Positions 19,664 to 28,376 of a stretch of 64,000 nucleotides of DNA are shown here, one piece after another. The notes under the pieces are model-generated. The model saw nothing but the letters and a program-made list of their open reading frames with translations, did no database searches and had not been told where the DNA came from. The DNA comes from an uncultured Nodularia sp. Its GTDB lineage: Bacteria; Cyanobacteriota; Cyanobacteriia; Cyanobacteriales; Nostocaceae. Position 1 is the first letter of the stretch, and each line of letters opens with the position of its first letter. The position numbers and the translations under genes are program-made. Location of the stretch: contig CAIWDD010000092.1 of assembly GCA_903911355.1 (NCBI GenBank), positions 30,876 through 94,875 of the forward strand, read 5' to 3'.

Positions 19664-20524
19664 TCATGTCCGAGGAATCACTTTTCTGATACCACTTTTA
19701 CCAACAGCATCACCTTTGTAACGAGGGATAACATGAATACTGGCGTGCATAATATTTTGACCCCCCGCTCTATTGACGTTCATACCGACATTAAAACCAT
19801 CAGGGGCAAATTCTGTTTTGAGAATTTCCTGGACTTTATTCACCATCAACCAGCAAGCAGACTGTTCTTTGAGTGGTAAGTCAAAATAGTTACCAATATG
19901 ACGTTTAGGAATAACTAAAGTGTGACCTTTACTGATGGGATAACCATCAAACATAGCATAGGCGGTCGCTGATTCTGTCACTAATCTGAGATGTTTATGA
20001 GGATTACAAAATATACAATAATTGGTAGAATTTCGCTGTTGATTATAATGAACATATTCATATATTTCGCGCATTTCATCTGAGTACAATGAATTAAAGG
20101 GAAGTCTAGCTAAACATTGATATGTAGGCTTTTTGTGGACATAATGTTCTCTAAATCCTTCCCTTTTGATATCTCTCCTCACGGCATAATAAGCTTTACC
20201 TCCTGGTTTTAACAGATGAGATATTTCCATGAGGATATTAGCTTGTTCTTCAGGGAACACAACATTTAAAACATAAAAACAAATGATTGTGTCAAACTTG
20301 ACTTGAGGATATTGGGGAAAATAATGAGGGTCATAGCCTGTAATATCAAAGCCTTTTTGACTGATAATCTTGACATCATTACCAAAACCGCAACCAAAAT
20401 CTAATATTTGGCCTTTTAACAGGTTTTGATTTAATAAAAACTCTGCCGGAAATGATAAGGAAGTTCTTTCAATGGCGGTGAGATGGCTGAATAGATTTTT
20501 CTGCTGTTTCATGGAATTTGGCAA
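19664..20524 (-). CDS. Class I methyltransferase fused to a HIT-family domain
   Basis: 286 residues with two domains. Residues ~30-130 carry a SAM-binding motif ILDFGCGFGNDV and LLKPGGKAYY. From ~165 a HIT domain starts with the zinc-type pair YCIFCNPHKHL, then PISKGHTLVIPKRHIGNYFDL and GQNIMHASIHVIPRYKGD. HIT enzymes use H-x-H-x-H, and the middle histidine is the nucleophile. Here the triad reads H-A-S-I-H, so the catalytic residue is Ser (codon AGT). Nucleotide binding may persist without standard hydrolysis. It lies between nifB and the nifVZT genes and points the same way as nifB. Substrate unknown. Confidence 0.75.
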   Translation of the reverse strand: MPNSMKQQKNLFSHLTAIERTSLSFPAEFLLNQNLLKGQILDFGCGFGNDVKIISQKGFDITGYDPHYFPQYPQVKFDTIICFYVLNVVFPEEQANILMEISHLLKPGGKAYYAVRRDIKREGFREHYVHKKPTYQCLARLPFNSLYSDEMREIYEYVHYNQQRNSTNYCIFCNPHKHLRLVTESATAYAMFDGYPISKGHTLVIPKRHIGNYFDLPLKEQSACWLMVNKVQEILKTEFAPDGFNVGMNVNRAGGQNIMHASIHVIPRYKGDAVGKSGIRKVIPRT

Positions 20525-20853
20525 TGCACACTATCGGTGTATTAGCACAAGTAAACTTGCGTAAATAAATTACACTCTAGCATTCCCCTGAGTGTCTTCT
20601 GGAGATAAGTAAACTTTGACAAAGTTTATATTAAGAAACGTATACATATACACAGACAAAAAAACCTAAAACAAAATAAAGAAACCTGTTTTTTCCCTGG
20701 ACAAATCCTAGAATAGGAATCGTAGCTGGGTATACAGATATATGACTTATCATCCTGTTTACCTCATCTTGACGTGCCAGTGAGTACAACTTAATAAATT
20801 GCAAAATAACTTGCCTAATTCGCTGCAAACTCTTACAGGTGAAGTATTTTGTA
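20525..20853. other. Intergenic stretch before the nifV-side regulatory module
   Basis: About 330 AT-rich bases between the divergently arranged methyltransferase-HIT gene and the module at 20854. No credible gene was found. Confidence 0.4.
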
Positions 20854-21000
20854 TTGAGTAGAAAAATGCTGAACCCCCTCACCTCAAAAAACTAGAACCC
20901 CCATTATTCAATACTAGTACCCTACCCCCAGGAAAATTTTAAATTTCCCTGAAATCACCCTTGAAGATACTTGAGTACAAATGTAATTAATCCAATAAAT
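20854..21000 (+). promoter_or_regulatory. Putative nif activator module upstream of the nifVZT-side genes
   Basis: TTGAGTAGAAAAA (20854), CTGAACCCC (20869-20877), CTAGAACCCC (20892-20901) and CTAGTACCC (20914-20922) are spaced 22-23 bp. TTGAGTACAAATGTAATTAA follows from 20971, then TCCAATAAAT. Order, spacing and orientation relative to the downstream gene copy those upstream of nifB, except the last gap is about 10 bp (one helical turn) shorter. The final block lies about 120 bp before the first ATG and may include the core promoter. Confidence 0.65.
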
Positions 21001-21116
21001 CCAATCAGGATTGCTTGTAGTGTCCTGTTGGGAGTCACCTGATATAAGCAGAAAATAGCACATAGCTTTTTGATGTAAACCCAGGACGAGGAACTATTGA
21101 CAACAGATTATTCATC

Positions 21117-21416
21117 ATGTTTACACCTCATAGTTCTGATTTCCCAGACGAGCAAGTTTTGGAGATTTCCTTATGCGATGAAGCAAGCGCTGTTTTTGGG
21201 ATGGATGGAAAGCTCTTGTCACTTCGCTGGATCATTGCTCAACGTTTGCAAGAATTAATGATTCCCTGCTGTTGTCACAGTGATGGTTCTTTAACAGTCC
21301 AAGTCAATAACGTACTAGAAGCCATCTTGATTCGTAGTATCCTGATGCAATTTCTCGCATCTCGCCAGGAATTAGTAGATTGGCTAGAACGTTGCTCGGA
21401 TGCAGACAACTCCTAA
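21117..21416 (+). CDS. Small conserved-looking protein of unknown function, first gene after the nif module
   Basis: 99 residues, MFTPHSSDFPDEQVLEISL, with a mid-protein IPCCCHSDGSLTVQV and a helical C-terminus (EAILIRSILMQFLASRQEL). No recognised domain. Small ORFs upstream of nifV are known at this place in Anabaena genomes (from memory). Its position directly behind the nif-type regulatory module suggests a role in, or at least expression with, nitrogen fixation. It is followed without a gap by the next small gene. Confidence 0.6.
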   Translation: MFTPHSSDFPDEQVLEISLCDEASAVFGMDGKLLSLRWIIAQRLQELMIPCCCHSDGSLTVQVNNVLEAILIRSILMQFLASRQELVDWLERCSDADNS

Positions 21417-21650
21417 ATGTCCTCTCTTATTTGTTCATTTTCCTATCAAGTTATGACTACCTGTGACAGTGAAAGAAAATTCATCAACTTTTTACATCAG
21501 GAGATAGAACTGACAAATGCAGATATTGCTGTAGCCTTACGACACCGTCAGTTTGATAATGGCCCGTTACCAATGCTCCTGTGGCAATATGGACTGGTTA
21601 ACTTAGAGCAATTAGAGCAGATTCTAGATTGGCTAGATAATCATCGTTAA
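21417..21650 (+). CDS. DUF2949-like small protein
   Basis: 77 residues. The pattern FINFLHQEIELTNADIAVALRHR, GPLPMLLWQYGLVNLEQLEQ and LDWLDNH fits the cyanobacterial DUF2949 family, whose function is unknown. Its ATG follows the upstream stop directly (TAAATG), suggesting coupling. An internal ATG at 21453 (MTTCDSERK) is an equally plausible start and would remove 12 residues. It shares the nif-type promoter region of the preceding ORF. Confidence 0.6.
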   Translation: MSSLICSFSYQVMTTCDSERKFINFLHQEIELTNADIAVALRHRQFDNGPLPMLLWQYGLVNLEQLEQILDWLDNHR

Positions 21651-22034
21651 CAGATGTCATCTCTAATTTTCATCGGTTGACCTGACCTAACTGAAAAAAT
21701 GATTATTTCTCTCAGCTTTATGCTCTAATTTACTAATAGTTTAATAAATTAATCGCTATTACAAAATAGATGATTTAGCAATAGTGAAAATAATTCTAAA
21801 ATATACCTATATTTGGTTTGATGTCATACAGATATGATGTGTTAATTTAGTTATGATTTAATAATCATGAAGATGAAATATTAAATCTGAGAGTTTATAG
21901 CATTTACCATTCATCCTATGGTTACGCCACACCGGTTATCAGCATTTGCATTAGGCATTTACTAAACTTTTCAGGGAAATAAGCTGCCAAAACACAAGGA
22001 ATATTAAGAATGGTTCCTAAGAGGGATGTTTGAG
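21651..22034. other. Spacer before nifV
   Basis: About 380 AT-rich bases. I see no gene. AAGAGGG at 22019-22025 is the likely nifV ribosome binding site. Confidence 0.4.
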
Positions 22035-23165
22035 ATGAATGAAATCTTAATTAATGACACTACATTACGTGATGGTGAACAAGCAGCAGGTGTTGCTTTC
22101 ACTTTTGAAGAAAAAGTCGCGATCGCCAAATTTCTGGACGCTATTGGTATTCCTGAGTTAGAAGTGGGAATTCCAGCCATGGGAGATGCAGAGACACACG
22201 CCATTATAGCAATTTCCCAGTTAGGTTTGCAAGCCAAGCTTCTGGGCTGGAACCGGGCTGTAATTTCAGATATCAAAGCCTCCATGACCTGTGGTTTACA
22301 GCGAGTACATATTGCTATTCCGGTTTCTGGAATCCAAATCGCTGCTAAATTTCATGGTCAATGGCGGGTAAGTTTACAAAAACTCAAAGACTGTATCAGC
22401 TTTGCAGTAGATAAAGGTCTTTGGGTAGCAGTAGGCGGTGAAGATTCTTCTAGAGCTGACCCCAACTTCCTGTTAGATGTAGCACTTAATGCCCAAGAAT
22501 GGGGCGCGTCACGTTTTCGCTTCTGCGACACTGTGGGCGTTCTCGACCCCTTCAGCACCTACGCCAAAGTTAAACAATTGGTTTCGGCTTTGTCCATTCC
22601 TGTAGAAATTCACACTCATAATGATTTTGGCTTGGCCACTGCTAACGCCCTAGCTGGTATCAAAGCTGGAGCTACATCTGTAAATACCACAGTTAACGGC
22701 GTAGGGGAAAGGGCGGGAAATGCAGCTTTAGAAGAAGTGGTCATGTCCATTAAACGCATTTACGGCATTAATTTGGGTGTTGATACTCGCCGTTTGTTGG
22801 AACTATCACAACTGGTTGCTTCAGCCTCCAATTCTCATGTTCCACCCTGGAAAGCAATTGTGGGCGAAAATACCTTCGCTCATGAGTCGGGAATTCATGC
22901 TCACGGCGTATTGCAAAACCCCCTCACCTACGAACCATTTGCACCGGAAGAGGTTGGTTGGGAAAGGCGTTTGGTAGTGGGTAAGCATTCTGGTAGACAT
23001 CACATTAATAGTTTGTTACAGCAAAACGACATTTTTCTTGACCCGGAGGAAACCCAGTCTGTATTGGATGCAGTTCGCCAGCAGTCAATTAAGCAAAAAC
23101 GCAATCTGACTGTAGAAGAACTTTTGAGCTTGGTAAGAGAACAGAGGTACTCTCATGCAACGTGA
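22035..23165 (+). CDS. nifV: NifV, homocitrate synthase (copy 1)
   Basis: Condenses acetyl-CoA with 2-oxoglutarate to homocitrate, the organic ligand of FeMo-cofactor. The protein has 376 residues from the ATG at 22035 ([20 protein letters not shown]), which lies 9 bp after AAGAGGG. An ATG at 22026 would touch that site. Motifs are the N-terminal [29 protein letters not shown] (metal-binding HTHND), and [13 protein letters not shown] of the DRE-TIM family. nifZ overlaps its end by 11 bp. A second nifV lies at 49566-50681. Confidence 0.95.
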   Translation: MNEILINDTTLRDGEQAAGVAFTFEEKVAIAKFLDAIGIPELEVGIPAMGDAETHAIIAISQLGLQAKLLGWNRAVISDIKASMTCGLQRVHIAIPVSGIQIAAKFHGQWRVSLQKLKDCISFAVDKGLWVAVGGEDSSRADPNFLLDVALNAQEWGASRFRFCDTVGVLDPFSTYAKVKQLVSALSIPVEIHTHNDFGLATANALAGIKAGATSVNTTVNGVGERAGNAALEEVVMSIKRIYGINLGVDTRRLLELSQLVASASNSHVPPWKAIVGENTFAHESGIHAHGVLQNPLTYEPFAPEEVGWERRLVVGKHSGRHHINSLLQQNDIFLDPEETQSVLDAVRQQSIKQKRNLTVEELLSLVREQRYSHAT

Positions 23166-23421
23166 TGAATTAGAACTAAACTTACCGCCTGTTTTTGAAA
23201 TTGGTCAAAAAGTCAAACTTCGTAAACTAATCAAAAACGATGGTACATTTCCCGGTCAAGAAATCGGGGCTGTTTTAGGTAATATAGGGGATATTGGCTA
23301 CATAGCGAGTATAGGTACTTATCTACAAACTTCCTATATTTATGCGGTGCATTTTCTAGAGACGGGGTTCGTTGTCGGTTGTCGGAAAAGAGAACTAGAA
23401 TCGGTTGAGGAGAACTCATGA
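23155..23421 (+). CDS. nifZ: NifZ
   Basis: 88 residues with [35 protein letters not shown] and [22 protein letters not shown], matching NifZ, which helps form the second P-cluster of the MoFe protein. It overlaps nifV by 11 bp and nifT by 4 bp, indicating a tightly coupled nifV-nifZ-nifT operon. Confidence 0.93.
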   Translation: MQRDELELNLPPVFEIGQKVKLRKLIKNDGTFPGQEIGAVLGNIGDIGYIASIGTYLQTSYIYAVHFLETGFVVGCRKRELESVEENS

Positions 23422-23621
23422 AAGTAATGCTACGGATGAATGATGCAGGCCATTTAGTTGCTTACGTTGCTAAAAAAGACCTTGAGGAAGAAGTAGTTAA
23501 ACAAACAGATGGTAATGATGGGATAGTTCTCACTTTAGCCAATGGCTGGGAGTTGGAATTTGCTCAATTACCAGATGCGGCTAGTTTACCGCTAACTGTG
23601 GAAGCTAAACGCCTGGCTTAA
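23418..23621 (+). CDS. nifT: NifT/FixU small protein
   Basis: 67 residues, [23 protein letters not shown], then DGNDGIVLTLANGWELEFA, the typical NifT sequence. Its precise function is unknown and deletion is usually mild. It is the last gene of the nifVZT operon, before a hairpin at 23696. Confidence 0.92.
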   Translation: MKVMLRMNDAGHLVAYVAKKDLEEEVVKQTDGNDGIVLTLANGWELEFAQLPDAASLPLTVEAKRLA

Positions 23622-23695
23622 AACGGTGCTCGACTGGGGAGGCTCCGGCGCACAACTCACTAAAGCATATTCATCTCTTGTGAGGTACAATAATA

Positions 23696-23712
23696 GCGGG
23701 CAAGAGGCCCGC
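23696..23712. terminator. Hairpin after nifVZT
   Basis: GCGGGC / GCCCGC around AAGAG, in the gap between convergent nifT and the YlqF GTPase. A short T-rich stretch (GAGTTTT) follows on the plus strand. It could serve either gene. Confidence 0.5.
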
Positions 23713-23732
23713 AGCACAAGAGTTTTACCATG

Positions 23733-24617
23733 TTAGAAATTACGTGGTAATTCTAAGGGGATTGTACCCAATAAGCCCTTACGAAAATCTGTTAACAGAT
23801 GTCTTGCTGTGCGTTCTACGTCCCCTTGATAACGATGTTCTGCTAAGGCGTGTAAATAGCTTTCGCCTGTGTACAGCACCGGGTCAAGTTGGTAGCGGGT
23901 ATATAAGGGTGAGGGTGGTAATAAGTTTCCTGCTGTCTCTTGGAGTTGGTTGAGTAAGTCGATCAAAGCAGATGCTACTAGTTGATTATCATAAGATGCT
24001 TGACCAATGTCATCACAAATTGCTAACTTGGTGGCCGCTTCTTGATTTCCCATTTTTAAGGGAATAACCCCGGGAGCATCTAGTAATTCTAAGTGTTCAG
24101 AAATTCTCACCCAGCGTAAGGAGCGAGTGACCCCTGGACGCGCTGCACTTTCTACCACTCGCTTTCCTAAAAGACGGTTAATTAAGGCTGATTTGCCAAC
24201 GTTGGGAAATCCAATCACTACTGCTCGCACTGGACGAGGTAACATCCCGCGATCGCGTCTTCTTTGATTGAGTTTTACCCCTGCTGCTTGGGCGGCCTTG
24301 GCGATCGCCACCACACCTTGACCTTGTTTAGCATTGGTAAAATAGGCAACTTGACCTTGATGTTTAAACCAATCTACCCAAAGCGATCGCACTTGGGGGG
24401 AAATCATATCTAATCGGTTTAATACCAATATCCGCGCCTTATCCCCCACCCATTCATCTATTTGGGGGTGGTGTGTTGCTAAAGGAATCCGCGCGTCTCG
24501 TACTTCCAACACCACATCTACCCGGGTCAGCTGTTCTTTGAGCTGCTTTTCCGCCTTAGCAATATGACCTGGATACCATTGGATCAGGTTTAATTTATAG
24601 TTTTGAGTTAAAGACAT
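23733..24617 (-). CDS. ylqF: YlqF/RbgA-type ribosome biogenesis GTPase
   Basis: A 294-residue circularly permuted GTPase needed for large ribosomal subunit assembly in bacteria. Residues run in permuted order: IQWYPGHIAKAEKQL, DVVLEVRDARIPLATHHP, VLNRLDM (G4, with Arg in place of the usual Lys), then VVIGFPNVGKSALINRLLGK (G1) and DAPGVI (G3). The gene stands alone and converges with nifT. Confidence 0.9.
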   Translation of the reverse strand: MSLTQNYKLNLIQWYPGHIAKAEKQLKEQLTRVDVVLEVRDARIPLATHHPQIDEWVGDKARILVLNRLDMISPQVRSLWVDWFKHQGQVAYFTNAKQGQGVVAIAKAAQAAGVKLNQRRRDRGMLPRPVRAVVIGFPNVGKSALINRLLGKRVVESAARPGVTRSLRWVRISEHLELLDAPGVIPLKMGNQEAATKLAICDDIGQASYDNQLVASALIDLLNQLQETAGNLLPPSPLYTRYQLDPVLYTGESYLHALAEHRYQGDVERTARHLLTDFRKGLLGTIPLELPRNF

Positions 24618-24671
24618 AATTAATGGCCAATAGGTGGTGATTATAGCACTCTTTTGTACAAAAGCGATGGA

Positions 24672-25127
24672 TCAGGTGTATTTTTGATGTAAAATTAAGC
24701 GATTGCCATCGGGGTCATAAGCATAAATTTCTCTCCCATGGGAAGGTGTGGAGATTTTACCGGGGGGTGGGTAGCCTAAGTTTGTCAGGTGAGCGATCGC
24801 TGCTTCTAAATTACTCACTTCTAAGCATAAACTGATCTTACTCTTAGCTGAGGTGGCAAATTCCCATGTGTGGTTCTTGTCAGGTTGAAAAATACCCAAT
24901 CTTAAACCCGGAAGTTGAAACTCTGCATAGACACTGGGGATGAGAGAAGATGGTTGTTCCTCAAGTAGCTGAGTATAGAAATTAACTAATTTTTCCCAGT
25001 TAACAGATGCTATAGTCACCAGGGCTTGGGTATATGCAAAAACCATATTTTCTTCAAAACATCCGGCTAAACAAACTTGGACGGTATCAGTATAATTAGT
25101 AATCTTTATTCCGTCAGTGACACTCAC
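24672..25127 (-). CDS. VOC (glyoxalase/bleomycin-resistance fold) protein
   Basis: 151 residues; the body starts near ALVTIASVNWEKLVNFYTQLL and ends IYAYDPDGNRLILHQKY, the signature of vicinal-oxygen-chelate superfamily proteins. Metal ligand positions are not clear from sequence alone. The first ~35 residues (MSVTDGIKITNYTDTVQV) precede the fold, so the true start might be internal. Substrate unknown. It is close to the CYTH gene upstream (7 bp gap), suggesting a pair. Confidence 0.75.
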   Translation of the reverse strand: MSVTDGIKITNYTDTVQVCLAGCFEENMVFAYTQALVTIASVNWEKLVNFYTQLLEEQPSSLIPSVYAEFQLPGLRLGIFQPDKNHTWEFATSAKSKISLCLEVSNLEAAIAHLTNLGYPPPGKISTPSHGREIYAYDPDGNRLILHQKYT

Positions 25128-25134
25128 CGCGAAG

Positions 25135-25605
25135 CTATCTTAACCATTGTGAAAATGGGTGTTTGACCAAATAGCTGTTAAAATATCTGTGATCGTGAGA
25201 TACTTCTTCCCCAATCCAAGGCGGTAGTTCAATTTCTTGATTGGCATCCTTGAGTTCAACTTCTGCTAGAATTAGCCCTTTGTTTAAACCATCAAACTCG
25301 TCTATTTCCCATGTCAACCCTCCCCATTCTACTTTGTATCTAATCTTTTCAATCCAAGGTTGTTCACACAATGTATTGAGCATTTCTTGAGCATCTTCCA
25401 CAGGGATGGGATACTCAAACTCTAACCTTGAGCATTCAACACTAGGTCCTTTAATCGTCAAATAACCTTGTTGTCCTACTATACGCACACGTACAGTAAC
25501 TTGATTTTTTGTAGGAATATATCCTTGACAATATACACTTCCTATGGATAATTCGCGCCAACCATCCCCTTGGAGCAAATATTTACGCTCTATTTCTTGA
25601 GCCAT
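25135..25605 (-). CDS. CYTH-domain protein (triphosphate tunnel enzyme family)
   Basis: 156 residues beginning MAQEIERKYLLQGDGWREL, where EIERK is the ExExK metal-binding signature of CYTH domains. It continues with VTVRVRIVGQQGYLTIKGP, RLEFEYPIP, WEIDEFDG and GLILAEVEL, all expected in bacterial short CYTH proteins. Known relatives are inorganic triphosphatases or class IV adenylate cyclases; which applies cannot be told here. Confidence 0.88.
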   Translation of the reverse strand: MAQEIERKYLLQGDGWRELSIGSVYCQGYIPTKNQVTVRVRIVGQQGYLTIKGPSVECSRLEFEYPIPVEDAQEMLNTLCEQPWIEKIRYKVEWGGLTWEIDEFDGLNKGLILAEVELKDANQEIELPPWIGEEVSHDHRYFNSYLVKHPFSQWLR

Positions 25606-25773
25606 TTTGTTAAATGATGCTTTTTTTGCTAAATATCCAGAATATTTTTAATATTCAACTGTATATATATACTTTATAATATATTGTTTGGGCTTTGGTG
25701 TCTATTCACAGAAATTTAAGAGAAAATAACAGGTCATCAACTAAATGACCTGGGGGTAATAGTATTTTATGGC

Positions 25774-25851
25774 GATAGCTTGGCCAAGTTCTGGATTATG
25801 GTATAATATCCAGAATAAAGGATTGGCGACAGGTTCGCTACCCAAGCTATC
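25774..25851. other. Nested inverted repeats, candidate structured RNA or cruciform
   Basis: An outer perfect 10-bp stem GATAGCTTGG (25774-25783) with CCAAGCTATC (25842-25851) encloses a second hairpin TTCTGGAT (25789-25796) with ATCCAGAA (25808-25815). It lies between the patX-like gene and the CYTH gene. It is not a tRNA: the stem is too long and there is no anticodon arm. Neither strand has a T-run. It could stabilise the 3' end of the patX-like transcript. Confidence 0.5.
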
Positions 25852-25925
25852 TACGTCTGAATTTTCTCCATGAATATTTCAGTAATCACTCAAATGAGGG
25901 AATACTTCATTTCATGAAGGCGAAT

Positions 25926-26096
25926 TTAGTAACCGGTGGCAATGCGTCCAGATCCACGGTCGAAGTTAAGTCCAGTGTCATACATCATAAATTTACACTC
26001 AGGTAGGTGTTTAGTACTATTGTTTCCTAGGGAAATAGGCAGAGAGAAGATAGCAGCCTTCAAACCTACAAACAAGCGATAGGTGAAGCAGTGCAT
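25926..26096 (-). CDS. patX: PatX-like precursor of an RGSGR peptide, heterocyst-pattern inhibitor candidate
   Basis: A 56-residue ORF from the ATG at 26096. The N-terminus MHCFTYRLFVGLKAAIFSLP is hydrophobic and looks like a signal or export segment. The C-terminus NFDRGSGRIATGY contains RGSGR (bases 25944-25958), the pentapeptide of PatS, HetN and PatX that binds HetR and blocks heterocyst formation. PatX family members are short, have a hydrophobic N-terminus and carry RG(S/T)GR near the C-terminus, as here. The upstream region lacks a strong ribosome binding site. Function is inferred from the motif and architecture. Confidence 0.7.
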   Translation of the reverse strand: MHCFTYRLFVGLKAAIFSLPISLGNNSTKHLPECKFMMYDTGLNFDRGSGRIATGY

Positions 26097-26332
26097 AATC
26101 TTAGGTCGGTAAGTTAATCGTAATTTCTACAAGCACAGGAAGTTTACGAAGAGAAGATTCCACAAAGCCTTGAATATACTCTAGCAAAATTATTGTTTAG
26201 GCAACAGTATTACAGGCCACATTAACATAATTTGAGAAAAAGAAACATAAAACTATACAATTTCATACAGTTATTTTCTAAATATCTGGTAACAAAAATG
26301 TGGAGGTGCTGCATAGAAGTTTTATAGGAAGA

Positions 26333-28237
26333 TTAGAGACGCTCAAGCTGTGCGATCGCTTCGAGAATTGGTTGATAATACTCCATATTTCCTTCTTGAT
26401 AATAGATATCAGCACATTTTTGAAAATCCCCAATTGCACCTTCATAGTCTTGTAGACGACGGCGGATATCAGCTCTGAGCATATAAGCTGAAGCCCAATA
26501 AGGTTGACGTTCTAAAGCTTGGTTTAAATCAGCCAACCCAGCGGTTAGGTCTCCCAACATAGAAAGGGCGCGCCCCCGATTGTACCAGTCTTCCACTATA
26601 CTAGACTCCATAGAAATAACTTGACTATAATCTTCTGTTGCTCCTTGATAGTCCTCCAGAGCATAGCGAGCATTGGCGCGATAGCGAAGCGCATGTGCAA
26701 GCAGATCGCGGTAAAAAGCAGATAGAGGCTCCCTTTTGAGTGCTATGGCTGCGCCACTCAAGCTATTGGTGTAGTCTGCAACTGCACTCTCATAGTCTTG
26801 CAGCTTGTAACACACACAGGCTCGATTGTAGTAAGCTTCTATCAAATCGGGATTGATTTCTAATGCTTGATTGTAATCTGCTATGGCCTTATCTTCCTCG
26901 CCTAAAAGACGATAAGCATTACCCCGATTACAGTAAGCTTGGGAAAAGTTAGGAAGTAACTCTATGGCTTGAGTATTATCTGCAACTGCGGCGAAGAAAT
27001 ATTCCAAATTATGGTGAGCAATACCTCGACCATAATAAGCTGCAACTAAATCAGGAGTAATCTTTAATGCCGTGGTATAATCATCAATAGCTCCTTGATA
27101 ATCTCCCCAACTAGACAAAGTTGCAGCACGATGGTAGTACCCTGTAGCCAAATGCGGCTCAAGTTGTATAAGTCGATTACTATCATCAACGGCTCCTTGA
27201 AAATCTCCCACAAGGCGACGTACATTCGCGCGCAAACCGTATACTAAAGCTAGAGTCGGGTTTTTTTGCAGTGCTTGGCTATAGTCCTCCAGGGCTTGGT
27301 GATAATCTCTTAAAGTTTCTCTAATCAAACCCAGTTCAGTGTATGCTTGCACATCATCAGGGTTCAACTTCAGTGCTTGGTTAAAGTCAGCAATTGCCTG
27401 CGGAAAATCTTCCAGGCGAGAATAAACAAGACCCCGATTGTAGTAAGCTTCAGCAAAGCCAGAGTCAATTTTCAAAGCCCGATTGTAATCCTCTATCGCG
27501 GCCTGATTTTCTCCCAGGGCATAGCGGGCATTACCTCGATTATGATAAGCTACAGCCAAATTGGCATCTATTTGTAAGGCCCGCTCATGGTCAGCGATCG
27601 CTTCAGCATACTTCCCTAAAATATAGTAGATATTACCTCTAGCGATGTGAGCAGCAGCAAAATCAGGATACCATTGTAAAGCTTGCTGCAAATCCGCAAG
27701 CGCTCCTTGATAATCACTGCGATGACAACGCTCTACACCCCGATTATGTAAAGCCTTAGCAACATCAAAGTGGATATCAGTAGCTAAGTCAGGATTTTTT
27801 TCTATCGCTTGTTGATAATCCGCGATCGCTTGGTTATAATTTTGTAACCCAAAGTAGGCATTACCCCGACTGTGGTATGACCCCGCAAAATCTGGCTCAA
27901 TTTCTATAGCTTGCTCAAAATCGGCAATAGCACCCTCATAATCCCCTAGGAAGTAGCGGGCATTACCACGATTGTAATATGCTGCGGACAGGTTCGGATT
28001 AATTTCTATAACTTGATTAAAGTCGGCGATCGCCCCATAATAATCTTTGAGTTGACTGCTGAGAATCAGACCCCTATTATAGTATGCCTCAGCCCGGCCT
28101 GGCTGAGTTGCAATAACTTGAGTATAATCTGCTATGGCTTCTAGATAGTCACCTTGCAAATGTTTATTGAATCCCTCTTGGAACAACTCGTCAGCATTCA
28201 TCTCATTTCTCTGGGTGATTACGCTCCCGTCACTCAT
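26333..28237 (-). CDS. Large tetratricopeptide-repeat protein
   Basis: 634 residues made almost wholly of about 16 TPR units with the pattern A-Y-Y-N-R-G-x-x-x-x-x-L-x-D-Y-x-x-A-I-x-D-Y (for example AAYYNRGNARYFLGDYEGAI). It has no signal peptide or catalytic domain. It should form a superhelical protein-binding scaffold; partners are unknown. The repeats are similar at DNA level, which can produce recombination or assembly variation. It stands alone on the minus strand. Confidence 0.9.
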   Translation of the reverse strand: MSDGSVITQRNEMNADELFQEGFNKHLQGDYLEAIADYTQVIATQPGRAEAYYNRGLILSSQLKDYYGAIADFNQVIEINPNLSAAYYNRGNARYFLGDYEGAIADFEQAIEIEPDFAGSYHSRGNAYFGLQNYNQAIADYQQAIEKNPDLATDIHFDVAKALHNRGVERCHRSDYQGALADLQQALQWYPDFAAAHIARGNIYYILGKYAEAIADHERALQIDANLAVAYHNRGNARYALGENQAAIEDYNRALKIDSGFAEAYYNRGLVYSRLEDFPQAIADFNQALKLNPDDVQAYTELGLIRETLRDYHQALEDYSQALQKNPTLALVYGLRANVRRLVGDFQGAVDDSNRLIQLEPHLATGYYHRAATLSSWGDYQGAIDDYTTALKITPDLVAAYYGRGIAHHNLEYFFAAVADNTQAIELLPNFSQAYCNRGNAYRLLGEEDKAIADYNQALEINPDLIEAYYNRACVCYKLQDYESAVADYTNSLSGAAIALKREPLSAFYRDLLAHALRYRANARYALEDYQGATEDYSQVISMESSIVEDWYNRGRALSMLGDLTAGLADLNQALERQPYWASAYMLRADIRRRLQDYEGAIGDFQKCADIYYQEGNMEYYQPILEAIAQLERL

Positions 28238-28376
28238 TGTAATCTAGAGGTACTTTCACATCAATTTATTCATGCTGACTTGCACCAGAGTATTTATACT
28301 CCCTCCCCTCAATCACCGTTATGCTTAAACTAGATATTTGTGAAAAAATCACAAATATGCCCTTTAGCCATAAAAA

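Noticed and set aside
25774..25851. A tRNA gene
   Set aside because: The acceptor-like stem is 10 bp and no anticodon or T-loop consensus can be placed.
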